A DNA stretch of 64,000 bases from CAZDXB01 sp964509335 (GTDB lineage: Bacteria; Bacteroidota; Ignavibacteria; Kapaibacteriales; UBA2268), in NCBI GenBank assembly GCA_964509335.1, contig CAZDXB010000002.1, forward strand, positions 1-64,000, in the 5' to 3' direction. Shown here in pieces: positions 7,425-16,100 of this stretch. Within the stretch, counting starts at the first letter, position 1. The number at the start of each line of letters is the position of its first letter. The notes below the pieces were generated by a model. The model was given only the letters and a program-made list of their open reading frames with translations. It made no database searches and was not told the DNA's origin. Position numbers and translations under genes: made by a program.

Positions 7425-7937
7425 ATGGCGCTCGAAAAACGGAAAGGCGAAAACGACGAGCAATTTCAGGCGTTATATTTATACTGCCTGTTTGGCAAAA
7501 ATAGAAGCTACAGGAAAGTCGCTAAGACGACTGGCAGGGCGCAATCGACAATCCAACGCTGGGCGGACAAACACGAATGGAAAGAAAGAGCCGCCGAATA
7601 CGACAAAAACGGCGAGAAAGCCGCCAGTTCCGAAACGATACGACTGGACGAAAACGAAACGGAAAACGTTCTGACGATTCTACTAAATATACTATACCGA
7701 AAAATCGCGGACGAAAGCGCGGAAATAGAACAAATGGAAACCGCCCCTATGGCGAAAACCATCTCCGTTCTAACCAAATCAATCTCGGAAATACGCAAGG
7801 AACTCGGCGCCGGCGACTCCGAAGAACGAATCGAACGCTCGCTAAAAATCGCCGAAACCATAAGAAACGACGACGAAGCCTTAAACCTCGCCGTGAAACT
7901 TCTGCGGAGACTCTCGGAAATTGACGGAAACAAATAG
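7425..7937 (+). CDS. Phage terminase small-subunit-like DNA-binding protein
   Basis: This 170-residue protein is divergent from the head operon. Residues 1-60 form a helix-turn-helix region (YRKVAKTTGRAQSTIQRWA, then DKHEWKERAAEYD) as in small terminases and related phage homeodomain-like proteins, which recognise packaging sites. The rest is helical and charged. A GG-rich site (AAAGGAAAAGCT) precedes the ATG. A large terminase normally follows, but here the next gene is an unrelated lipoprotein on the other strand. The 176 bases between it and the protease gene should hold two divergent promoters; I see no clear consensus there. Confidence 0.65.
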   Translation: MALEKRKGENDEQFQALYLYCLFGKNRSYRKVAKTTGRAQSTIQRWADKHEWKERAAEYDKNGEKAASSETIRLDENETENVLTILLNILYRKIADESAEIEQMETAPMAKTISVLTKSISEIRKELGAGDSEERIERSLKIAETIRNDDEALNLAVKLLRRLSEIDGNK

Positions 7938-7966
7938 CGGCAGTTCGTAAACCAGATGTGCCGCTT

Positions 7967-8806
7967 TCACTTTTCCTTTAATTCAAAATCCGAATACAGC
8001 TCTATCTTCTCGCCCGTCAAAACGACGTTTTTGCGCGTGAAATTCGCCTCGAAAGGCATATCCACAAATCCCCCGCCCTTATCGTAATAGTTCGGCATTG
8101 GCAAGTACAGCCTCGTCGAAATCGCCAGCGGCAGCGAAATCTCGGGCAATATCTCCTCGGCGTCCAACTCGATTGTCTCGCTCCAAGGGATATCCCAGTT
8201 CAACAAAAATATATCAAAATCGATTGTCAAATTCAACTTGCCCGATAGCGGAACCAAGGCGATATTCCCCCCTTCCAAATACTTAACCCCAAAAGAAACA
8301 ATCTCGTCGGCGGTAGCCGTTACGTCGCTCTTAACCGAAGCCTTCACGCCCGCGTTGCTCCCCGTTATCGAAAGAGCCCCCTTCCCCTTTAATTTTATAG
8401 CTATCTTTAGAGCGTTATCGCCCGAACCTACTATCTCGATTTTCTCGGCGTCGACCGTTAAAAAACCGTCTTCCACGTTTATATAATTATCGTATTTGAT
8501 TCCGAAAACGCTCTTCTCTTTTTTCACCAATGGCTTTGTTGTCGGGAAAAATATTTTCAAATCGGCGTCGGTTCGCTCCGTCAACTTTTGCAATAGTTTG
8601 TTTACCGCTGATTTCTTCAATACTAAAGCGAGATTTTTATCCGTCGGCGCTCTTAGCCGCCTCGCCTTAATAAATAGCTCGTTGGCGGCAAGCTCCGGCT
8701 TTACGGCTTCTATTGTCCGTTTCGAGCTTTCTACGGTCGGCAAATCGTAGCTCGCGCAACCGAAAAGCAAAATCGTCGCCGCTATTATTATATAAATCCG
8801 TCTCAT
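7967..8806 (-). CDS. Lipoprotein of unknown function, possible lipid-binding fold (2 of 2)
   Basis: This 279-residue protein has a signal peptide with a lipobox (ILLFGC), so the mature protein should be lipid-anchored. After a helical start, the body is made of long alternating strands (IKIAIKLKGKGALSITGS, KLNLTIDFDIFLLNWDIPW) and ends with YLPMPNYYDKG. This pattern recalls DUF1439/TULIP-like lipid-binding lipoproteins, but that is inference. Its start overlaps the stop of the preceding lipoprotein gene by four bases, so the two are made together. It converges on the phage small-terminase gene. Confidence 0.75.
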   Translation of the reverse strand: MRRIYIIIAATILLFGCASYDLPTVESSKRTIEAVKPELAANELFIKARRLRAPTDKNLALVLKKSAVNKLLQKLTERTDADLKIFFPTTKPLVKKEKSVFGIKYDNYINVEDGFLTVDAEKIEIVGSGDNALKIAIKLKGKGALSITGSNAGVKASVKSDVTATADEIVSFGVKYLEGGNIALVPLSGKLNLTIDFDIFLLNWDIPWSETIELDAEEILPEISLPLAISTRLYLPMPNYYDKGGGFVDMPFEANFTRKNVVLTGEKIELYSDFELKEK

Positions 8807-9555
8807 CTCGTCTCGATATTAGTTAAATCCAAAGCTAAGTAAGCGTAATCGTCGAAAAATAAAACGTCTCGTATAGCCAGCTCGTATGAAAAATACAACT
8901 TCGGGCTTAAAATCCTCAAATTAACCTTTCCATTAACGCTAATTTTTGACTCGGGCGCCGAAAAATCGCTTTTCATCCGCAATGGAATCTCCAGCTTCGG
9001 CATATTTTCCCCGAGATTGGTCAAATCCGTCTTTATTATCCTTTCTATCAATCCCTTAGCCGCGTATAACGCGCCGGAAGTTTTTACTTTCGGCAAAACG
9101 TTGAACGGTTCCAGACGCAAGACGAGGCTCTCCCCTTCGATTTCAAATCCGACCAAACAATCGAGCGTTAGTCTAACCTGAACGTCCTTCGACCGATTCT
9201 CCGCCACAGCCGCTACGGAAGCAATGGCGCATCCGTAAAGCAAATCAATTTTCGCGTCTAATATTTTATACGAAGTTTCCTCGTCTATCCACCCTCTCTT
9301 ATCCATATACCGCGCCGCTATCTTATTCAGCGCTTCCTCGCTCAAATAAAACGAAAAATCGGCTTCTTCTTTAAATCCGCCGCTTATCTTCTTTCTCAAC
9401 TTCTTAGCGTAATCGCGCCTTATTTGCAAAATCTTAGCCTCGCGGGCGGCGTCGAACCTCTCTTGAGTGTAGCCCGTTCGCGTAAATCTGCCAATCGTTT
9501 CGCAAGAAACGGCTAATAACAATATCGGTAATAAAACGTTAAGCGCCGCTTTCAT
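8803..9555 (-). CDS. Lipoprotein of unknown function, possible lipid-binding fold (1 of 2)
   Basis: The chosen start is the ATG at 9555, which overlaps the glycosylase stop as ATGA; ten more residues upstream are possible but lack a signal-peptide start. The 250-residue product opens with a short signal peptide and lipobox (LLLAVSC). Like its neighbour it has a helical, Arg-rich front (IRRDYAKKLRKKI) and a strand-rich body with paired strands (SKISVNGKVNLRIL, LYFSYELAIRD). The two lipoproteins have the same general layout and may be distant paralogues acting together at a membrane. No family is certain. Confidence 0.75.
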   Translation of the reverse strand: MKAALNVLLPILLLAVSCETIGRFTRTGYTQERFDAAREAKILQIRRDYAKKLRKKISGGFKEEADFSFYLSEEALNKIAARYMDKRGWIDEETSYKILDAKIDLLYGCAIASVAAVAENRSKDVQVRLTLDCLVGFEIEGESLVLRLEPFNVLPKVKTSGALYAAKGLIERIIKTDLTNLGENMPKLEIPLRMKSDFSAPESKISVNGKVNLRILSPKLYFSYELAIRDVLFFDDYAYLALDLTNIETR

Positions 9556-10181
9556 TTTAATATCTCGCCCGTTTCGTAACTCCAAAAAAGCAAATCTAAT
9601 TCGTCGATTGAAACGCCAATCTGCTCGGCGAAATCTAAAAATTTATCCTCGATTTCAAAATACGCTTTCGGCGAACCGACTTTCGGCGTTCCGTTCAAAA
9701 CTCCGCACAAAGCTAAATGTTTCAATATATGCCTGTCCAAAATCGCCAAATCCCGATATCCAATATTCCTCAAAAAATGCGACGCCTCCTTTAAACCAAA
9801 ACCGCAGACGGTTTTCGCCAGCGTATTCCTTTTTTCTTTAGCGTCCGTATCCGATTTGATAATACTTAATATCGCCGAATAATTCTTTCTCGCGTCCAAT
9901 AATCTTTTCGCTTTTTGATTATGAAACCTAACGTACCTTTTGGGATTGCGAAGTATCTCGGTCGGATTGAAAGCCGTTTGATAAAAATCGTCCTTCTTTA
10001 ACTCTTCCACGGCGGCTATCGCGCTCTTAGCTTTCGATTGAGGCGTTAGCAAACAAAAGCAAAGCTCGTAAAAATAATCGTCGGAATAAACCTCGGCAAA
10101 CTCCTTTAATCTTTTGCGAATATCTCCTTTCAGTTTCTCGTAGCTTTCAAGCAAAAAATCAGGCAGTCGAGGCTCGTTCAT
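9552..10181 (-). CDS. ogg: N-glycosylase/DNA lyase, Ogg2-type 8-oxoguanine repair enzyme
   Basis: This 209-residue protein fits the Ogg2 branch of HhH-GPD glycosylases, best known from archaea and scattered bacteria. It shows LLTPQSKAKSA near the front, the helix-hairpin-helix GFGLKEASHFLRNIG with the catalytic Lys, and the catalytic Asp in AILDRHILKHL. The enzyme removes 8-oxoguanine from DNA and nicks the strand by beta-elimination. It is the first gene of a coupled operon with two lipoproteins, an odd partnership with no obvious shared task. A tandem palindromic repeat lies upstream. Confidence 0.85.
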   Translation of the reverse strand: MNEPRLPDFLLESYEKLKGDIRKRLKEFAEVYSDDYFYELCFCLLTPQSKAKSAIAAVEELKKDDFYQTAFNPTEILRNPKRYVRFHNQKAKRLLDARKNYSAILSIIKSDTDAKEKRNTLAKTVCGFGLKEASHFLRNIGYRDLAILDRHILKHLALCGVLNGTPKVGSPKAYFEIEDKFLDFAEQIGVSIDELDLLFWSYETGEILK

Positions 10182-10220
10182 TATTAAAAGTTCTTCCTTC
10201 TTTTTATCAAAAAAGTTGTT

Positions 10221-10347
10221 TTCTTACTAATTCCCAAATTGGAATTTGGGAATTAGTCCGCCGTGGTTCTTACTAATACCAAATTGGAATTTGGGAATTA
10301 GTCCGCCGTGGTTCTTACTAATTCCCAAATTGGAATTTGGGAATTAG
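10221..10347. repeat. Three tandem copies of a 46-bp unit, each carrying a 30-bp palindrome
   Basis: The copies span 10221-10266, 10267-10311 (one base shorter, one change) and 10312-10347 (shortened at its end). Each unit starts TTCTTACTAATTCCCAAATT and holds a nearly perfect palindrome (10227-10256, 10273-10301, 10318-10347) with a GG centre; the spacer is GTCCGCCGTGG-like. Another palindrome with the same core lies at 13118-13147. The array fills the gap between two minus-strand genes, and I see no promoter within it. Confidence 0.85.
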
Positions 10348-10370
10348 AGCGCCGCTTTTAGACTGCCGCT

Positions 10371-11570
10371 CTATACCATTCTCGTTTCTTCCAAACACTT
10401 CTTGATTCGCTTATAGGTTCTGTCTATATCGTCGTCTATTCCCACGGCAAATCTAACAAGACCTGGCGTCATTCCCATTTCCTCTTTCTCCTCTTCCGGA
10501 ATTTCCGAGGAAGTGCTTCTGCCCGGCGAACTGAACAATGTTTTATAAAATCCGAGCGAAACGGCGAAATAGCCGACCTTAGCTTCCTGCATCTTCATCA
10601 TCAAATTATTGGCGTTCTCCTCGGTCTTCGCGTCTATTGTTATCATACCGCTAAAGCCGTATTCGGTATTAATCAAATCCTTAGCGAGTTCATATTGCGG
10701 GTGCGATTGAAGCCCGGGATATATGACCCTAACGCCCAGCTTCTCGATATTTTTCGCCAAATACATAGCGTTTTTGCTGTGTTGGCGCATCCTTATATGA
10801 AGCGTTCGCATATTTTTTAGTATTGAAGCGGAGCGCAAACTATCCAAAACGGGACCGGTCAGCATTGCCGCCCCTGTCTGAACGTCCTTCATCGAGCTGA
10901 TAAAATCGCGCGAGCCGCAAACGGCGCCTCCCAAACCGTCGCTCGCTCCGTTAACATATTTTGTTAAACTATAAATTACTAAATGCGCGCCAAGCTCGCT
11001 CGGCGTTATACAATACGGACTGAAGGTATTATCGACAATCAAAGTAATATCGTTCTTATCGGCTATTTCTCTTAGCTTTCGAAAATCGGGTATCTCCAGC
11101 ATTGGATTGCTAATTGATTCGCAAAAAATCACCTTCGTTTTCTCGTTTATCGCTTCTTTAACCGAATCCAAATCTAAAACATTTACAAATCTAGTCTTAA
11201 TGCCGAGTCTCGGCATAAAATTCTTCAAAAAAGCGTAAGAACCGCCGTAAATAACTCTGTGCGAGACTATTTCGTCGCCGGTCAGGCAAAGTTGCAATAA
11301 AGTCGCGCTTATAGCTCCCATCCCCGAAGCCGTTACCAAAGCGCCTTCAGTGTTTTCCATCAAAGCCAAAGCCTTCGATAAATTCTCGTTAGCAGGATTC
11401 AAATGCCTCGAATATAAATAACATCCTTTGACTTCCTCCTCGAAAAGTCTTTCCATATTTTCCGGCGTCATAAAAGTAAAAGTTGACGAGTCCGTAATCG
11501 AAGGGTTTACTCCCCCAAATTCGCCGAAAATTTGAAAATCCTGAAATTTATTAGCCGGTTTCTCTTCCAT
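10371..11570 (-). CDS. PLP-dependent trans-sulfuration enzyme (cystathionine gamma-lyase / methionine gamma-lyase family)
   Basis: This 399-residue protein is a full-length Cys/Met metabolism PLP enzyme. It has YSRHLNPA at about 53-60, TASGMGAISAT at 80-90, the VDNTF Asp that holds the pyridine nitrogen at about 180, the Schiff-base Lys in SLTKYVNG at about 204, and SPGRSTSSEIPEE near the end. The family makes or breaks cystathionine or eliminates methanethiol from methionine. The segment IYGGSYAF lacks the Cys typical of classical methionine gamma-lyase, so substrate use is uncertain. It stands alone between repeats and a lipoprotein gene. Confidence 0.85.
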   Translation of the reverse strand: MEEKPANKFQDFQIFGEFGGVNPSITDSSTFTFMTPENMERLFEEEVKGCYLYSRHLNPANENLSKALALMENTEGALVTASGMGAISATLLQLCLTGDEIVSHRVIYGGSYAFLKNFMPRLGIKTRFVNVLDLDSVKEAINEKTKVIFCESISNPMLEIPDFRKLREIADKNDITLIVDNTFSPYCITPSELGAHLVIYSLTKYVNGASDGLGGAVCGSRDFISSMKDVQTGAAMLTGPVLDSLRSASILKNMRTLHIRMRQHSKNAMYLAKNIEKLGVRVIYPGLQSHPQYELAKDLINTEYGFSGMITIDAKTEENANNLMMKMQEAKVGYFAVSLGFYKTLFSSPGRSTSSEIPEEEKEEMGMTPGLVRFAVGIDDDIDRTYKRIKKCLEETRMV

Positions 11571-11640
11571 ATTAAACTCCTTTTTTTTATACTTTAACCG
11601 TCTTAAAATTCAATCTAAACATTTCAATAAATAAAAGAAT

Positions 11641-12021
11641 TTACTTCTCTCTCACCGTAATTGCAAATTTTTTTTCCTTCTCGGAGCAGTCTGTATATTC
11701 CGTCGCGCTAGTTCCGAAGCACAATCTTGTTTTCACGGTAAAACTGTCCGTTCCCAGCTCTTGCGGAACGCCGCCGAAAACGCCCGCTCCGTCCATCTCG
11801 ATACCTTTCGGCAAATTCCCGTCCACAATCTTGACTGATTTCGAAACGTAACTGCAAGTCATATCGTATTCGATTTTAGCGTAATACTCCTCGCCTAAAA
11901 AAGCGTCCGGCAAAGTGTCCGTAGTTATCTCGACGAATTTACAATCCTCGCCGCAAGAATTTAACGTAAAAAGAAAAGCCGCAGTCAAAGCCAGCGATAA
12001 TAAAATAATTTTTAACCTCAT
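11641..12021 (-). CDS. Small lipoprotein with an Ig-like (putative-Ig) domain
   Basis: This 126-residue protein starts with a signal peptide and a lipobox-like end (LFTLNSC). The mature part holds LPDAFLGEEYYAKIEYD, then VDGNLPKGIEMDGAGVFGGVP and a closing strand FAITVREK. This is the order of conserved pieces in the He_PIG type of Ig-like domain (L-P...G..Y, G-LP-G, G-GTP-like). Four Cys in the mature part may form disulfides. It is probably an envelope protein of unknown role. A good Bacteroidota-type promoter lies just upstream. Confidence 0.7.
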   Translation of the reverse strand: MRLKIILLSLALTAAFLFTLNSCGEDCKFVEITTDTLPDAFLGEEYYAKIEYDMTCSYVSKSVKIVDGNLPKGIEMDGAGVFGGVPQELGTDSFTVKTRLCFGTSATEYTDCSEKEKKFAITVREK

Positions 12022-12054
12022 ACAGTCCTTTACATTAATTATATTTGTTCAGAA

Positions 12055-12086
12055 CAAAGATAGCATATACTATTATTAAAGTCAAT
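12055..12086 (-). promoter_or_regulatory. Bacteroidota-type promoter for the Ig-like lipoprotein gene
   Basis: On the minus strand ATTG (12083-12086) is followed after 20 bases by TATCTTTG (12055-12062). This fits TTTG-N20-TAnnTTTG with one mismatch, 34 bases before the start codon. Confidence 0.55.
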
Positions 12087-12127
12087 ATAGTAAAAAATAA
12101 TTTTATAAATAAAAACGAGAAGCTATA

Positions 12128-13108
12128 ATGGAAAACGTAAAAATTGGCGATATTGATTTAAAACCGACGAGACTAGCCTTAGGCGCTTGGTCTATCGGCG
12201 GTTGGATGTGGGGCGGAAGCGACGAAAAAAAATCCGTCGAAACCGTGATAAAAGCCCTCGACAAAGGCGTAAACATCATCGACACGGCTCCCGTTTACGG
12301 ATTCGGCAAATCCGAAAAAATCGTCGCCAAAGCTCTAAAAGAAGTCGGCGACAGAGATAAAATTTTCATAGCGACAAAGTTAGGGCTAAAATGGAAAGGC
12401 GAGAAAATCTCGCGGGATTCATCAAAAGAAAGAATAACGAAAGAAATAGACGACTCGCTCGCCAGATTAGAAACCGATTATATCGACTTATACCAAGTCC
12501 ATTGGCCCGACGAAAACGTCCCTTTCGAAGAAACAGCCGAAACGCTCGAAGAATTAAAACGGCAGGGCAAAATCAGAGCTATCGGCGTTAGCAATTACTC
12601 GCCGGCTCAAATGGACGAATTCCGAAAAACCGCCAAACTCGACTCCTGCCAGCCGCCGCTTAATCTATTCGAACGAGAAACCGAAAAAGAAATACTGCCT
12701 TACTGCAAGAAAAACAATATCAAAACGCTCGCCTACGGAAGCATCTGCAGAGGATTGCTATCCGGCAAAATGACGAAAGACAGAGTTTTCCGATTCGGCG
12801 ACCTTAGGAGAGCCGACCCAAAATTCCAACCCGGAACAATAGAAAAATACTTAAAAGCCGTCGATAAACTCGACGAATTCGCTAAAGAGAATTTCGGAAA
12901 GCAAGTTATACATTTAGCGCTCAGATGGATACTAGACAAAGGAACCGACATCGCCTTGCTCGGCGCGCGCAAGCCCGAACAACTCGAACCTATAGACAAA
13001 CTCTGGGATTGGAAATTAGACGACGATTCGATGAAAAAAATCGACGTAATACTCGAAGAAACTTTGAACGAAAAGCACGGACCCGAGTTTATGGCGCCGC
13101 CGAAATAA
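12128..13108 (+). CDS. Aldo/keto reductase
   Basis: This 326-residue protein has the complete aldo/keto reductase pattern: GAWSIGGWMWGG near the front, the catalytic Asp and Tyr in DTAPVYGFGKSE at about 56-67, Lys in IATKLGLKW at about 84, and His in YQVHWPDENV at about 124. These enzymes use NADPH to reduce carbonyl compounds on a TIM barrel. The C-terminal half shows ALRWILDKG and a LGARKPEQLEP stretch that binds the nucleotide. It looks like the YajO/Tas-like bacterial group, but the substrate cannot be told. A 30-bp palindrome follows its stop. Confidence 0.9.
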   Translation: MENVKIGDIDLKPTRLALGAWSIGGWMWGGSDEKKSVETVIKALDKGVNIIDTAPVYGFGKSEKIVAKALKEVGDRDKIFIATKLGLKWKGEKISRDSSKERITKEIDDSLARLETDYIDLYQVHWPDENVPFEETAETLEELKRQGKIRAIGVSNYSPAQMDEFRKTAKLDSCQPPLNLFERETEKEILPYCKKNNIKTLAYGSICRGLLSGKMTKDRVFRFGDLRRADPKFQPGTIEKYLKAVDKLDEFAKENFGKQVIHLALRWILDKGTDIALLGARKPEQLEPIDKLWDWKLDDDSMKKIDVILEETLNEKHGPEFMAPPK

Positions 13109-13117
13109 ACGCTTTAA

Positions 13118-13147
13118 CTCCTTCCCAAATTGGAATTTGGGAAGGAG
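13118..13147. terminator. Perfect 30-bp palindrome between convergent genes
   Basis: Fourteen bases on each side of a central GG pair perfectly (13118-13131 with 13134-13147). The core is the same as in the repeats at 10227-10347, but the outer four pairs differ in a compensating way. It lies between the convergent aldo/keto reductase and nrdJ genes and can fold in either transcript, so a two-way terminator is likely. There is no long T tract. Confidence 0.6.
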
Positions 13148-13198
13148 AAAAGGGAGAGAGAAAAAAATTGAAATTTGAGAATGGGTAAACTTTTTCTC

Positions 13199-16100
13199 TT
13201 ACGAACACCCGCTCGTCGCCCCGCAATCCTCGCAAACGGTGCAGCTTCCGTTGCGCTTCACTCTTATAGAACCGCACTCGGGGCATTGCTCGCCGGTGTA
13301 ACCGACCTTAACCGCTTCGAGATTCTTCTGCGAATAACCGTTCCCGTTGCCGTTTAGTTTCTTCTTGCCCTTATCTTTTGACTTTGATTTGTTTTCGCCT
13401 TTCTTATTGCTATTCTCGCTTTTATTGCTTGGCAAATCCTTGTCTTCTTTATCTTCGGTCTTATTATCCGCTTCTGAGTTCCTTTCTTTTTTGTCTTCCT
13501 CCTTATTAGTAGGCGGATTTTCTTCTCCGCTCTCTTCTTTGTCTTCTTCGGTATGCTCGTCAACGGCTTTAACGTGAACGAAATCCTTTCTGCCCAAATA
13601 ATCGTATCCGAGCGAACGGAATACGTAATCCAAAATCGAAGTCGAGTTCTTAATCGCTTCGTGTCCCTGAACCATTCCAGCGGGGTCGAATCTGGTAAAC
13701 GTAAACGAATCAACCAGCTCCTCGAGAGGTATGCCGTATTGCAGAGCTTTAGAAACCAACACGGCGAAAGTATTCAACAACCCTTTAAATGACGCTCCTT
13801 CTTTATACATATCGATAAAAATCTCGCCTAAAGAGCCGTCCTCGTATTCGCCGGTTCTCAAATATACCTTATGCCCGCCTACGTATGCTTCTCTTATGTG
13901 TCCTTTGCGCTTCTTCGGCAATCTCTTTCTTTTCGACCTTGGCAACCTATCGATAATTCTCTCCTGCAACTCTTCGGGACCCAACGACTCGTCTAACGTG
14001 TCTTCGTCGCCGAGCATTACGACCTCGTCTAAATCTTCCAGACTCTTCGCGCTCAAGGGCTGCGATAGCTTAGAACCGTCCCTATATATTGAAATAGCTT
14101 TAAGCAAACTCTCCCAAGAAGTCAAATAAACGTCGCCGATTTCTTCGACTGTCGCTTCCCCCGGCATATTGACCGTTTTGGAAATCGCTCCCGATATAAA
14201 CTGCTGAGCGGCGGACATCATACGCACGTGTCCCATTGAAGAAATAAATCTCCTGCCTTTCTTGCCGCATTTATTCGCTGTGTCGAATATCGGCAAATGC
14301 TCCTCTTTTAAGTGCGGCGCGCCTTCTATCGTCATTGAACCGCAAATGTATTCGTTCGCTTTTTCTATTTCCTCCTCGCTAAATCCTAGCTTTTTTAAAA
14401 GATTAAAGTCGCCGTCGTCCAATTCGCGCTGAGATATTCCTATTTTCTTACAATACTCCTCTCCCACCGTGAATTTATTAAACGCGAATCTTATATCGAA
14501 AACGTCCTTTAATTGTTTATCGATTCTGTCGATTATCTCGTCGGTTAATCCTTTATCTTTTAAAATCCGCCTGTTCATTGTTTCGCAGCCTTGTAAAGTC
14601 GCTCTTCCTTTGCAGTATTTCTCGATATCTTCTATCTGCCCCTTCGTATATCCGAGTTTCTTCAAAGCTTTCTTAACCGACTGATTCACTATCTTGAAAT
14701 AGCCTCCGCCGGCTAACTTCTTAAACTTAACAATCGCGAAATCCGGCTCTATGCCCGTAGTATCGCAATCCATAACTAATCCGATAGTGCCGGTCGGAGC
14801 CAAAACGCTCGCTTGAGCGTTCCTGTAACCGTATTTCTCCCCATCCTTCAAAGCTTTATCCCACGCTTTTCGCGTTGCGTGTAAAAGACGCTCGGGACAA
14901 ATCTTAGGGTCAATACCTCTGGGTCTCACAGTCAATCCTTCGTATTGCGCAGCCGGAGCGTTATAAGCCGCTCGTTTATGATTCCTTATTACCCTCAACA
15001 TATCTTCGGCGTTCTTATCATATTCCGGAAAAGGTCCCAGCTCTTTCGCCATTTCGGCGGAAGTAGCGTAAACCTGCCCCGTCAAAATCCCCGTTATCGC
15101 TCCGGTAAAAGCTACCGCTTCGGGCGAATCGTAAGGAATGCCGTTTACCATTAGAAGAGCGCCGATGTTTGCGTAACCTAATCCCAGCGTTCTAAATTTA
15201 TAACTTAACTCCGCCACTTTCTTTGACGGAAATTGAGCCATCAGCACAGATATTTCAAGAACCACCGTCCAAAGCCTTACGGCGTGCAAGTATTCCTCTA
15301 CTAAAAAAGTTTCCTTTTCATCGTCGTAAAACTTCACTAAATTCAAACTCGCCAAATTGCAAGCGGTATTGTCGAGGAACATATACTCGCTGCAAGGATT
15401 GCTCGCGTTTATTCTGCCGGACTTCGGACAAGTATGCCATTCGTTAATAGTTGTATCGAACTGCAAGCCCGGGTCGGCGGATTTCCAAGCGCTCATTATT
15501 ATTTTATCCCACAAATCTCGCGCTCTTACGCTTCTTTTTATCGATTTATCGGTGCGCCATTTCAATTCCCAAGTCTCGTCTTTCTGAACGGCTTCGATAA
15601 AGCTGTTGGTAACTCTTACGGAATTGTTGGAGTTCTGACCGCTGACAGTAGCGTAGCCTTCGCCTTCGTAGTTCGTGTCGAACTCCTCGAAATTTAAAGA
15701 AGTGAATCCCTGTTCCGCTAAAGACAATACCCTGTCTATATAACTTAACGGAACGCCGCGAGCGGCGGCTCTCTTTATTAACAGAGCCAACTTCTTATTC
15801 TTCTTTCTATCGGCTCCGTTCTTAATCGCTTCGTCCACTATAGCTTCTAAAAATTTCGAAATAACTTTCGAACCGCTTACCAGCGCCGCGACCTTCTCTT
15901 CTTCTTTAGCCTTCCATTCAATAAAATGCTCTATATCCGGATGGTCGATATCGACAATAACCATCTTGGCGGCTCGCCGCGTCGTGCCGCCCGACTTGAT
16001 AGCCCCGGCGGCTCTATCGAAAACTTTGAGGAAGCTCATAAGTCCAGACGAAACGCCGCCGCCGGAAAGCGGTTCTTTCTCGCCTCTCAAAGCGGAATAA

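Noticed and set aside
10221..10347. Possible CRISPR array
   Set aside because: The repeats contain the whole palindrome and the spacers are the same short sequence, not unique 30-40 base spacers. There is no cas gene nearby.
12040..12047. TATATTTG on the plus strand as a promoter for the aldo/keto reductase
   Set aside because: No TTTG-like box lies 19-21 bases upstream, so only half of the pattern is present. AT-rich DNA gives such octamers by chance.
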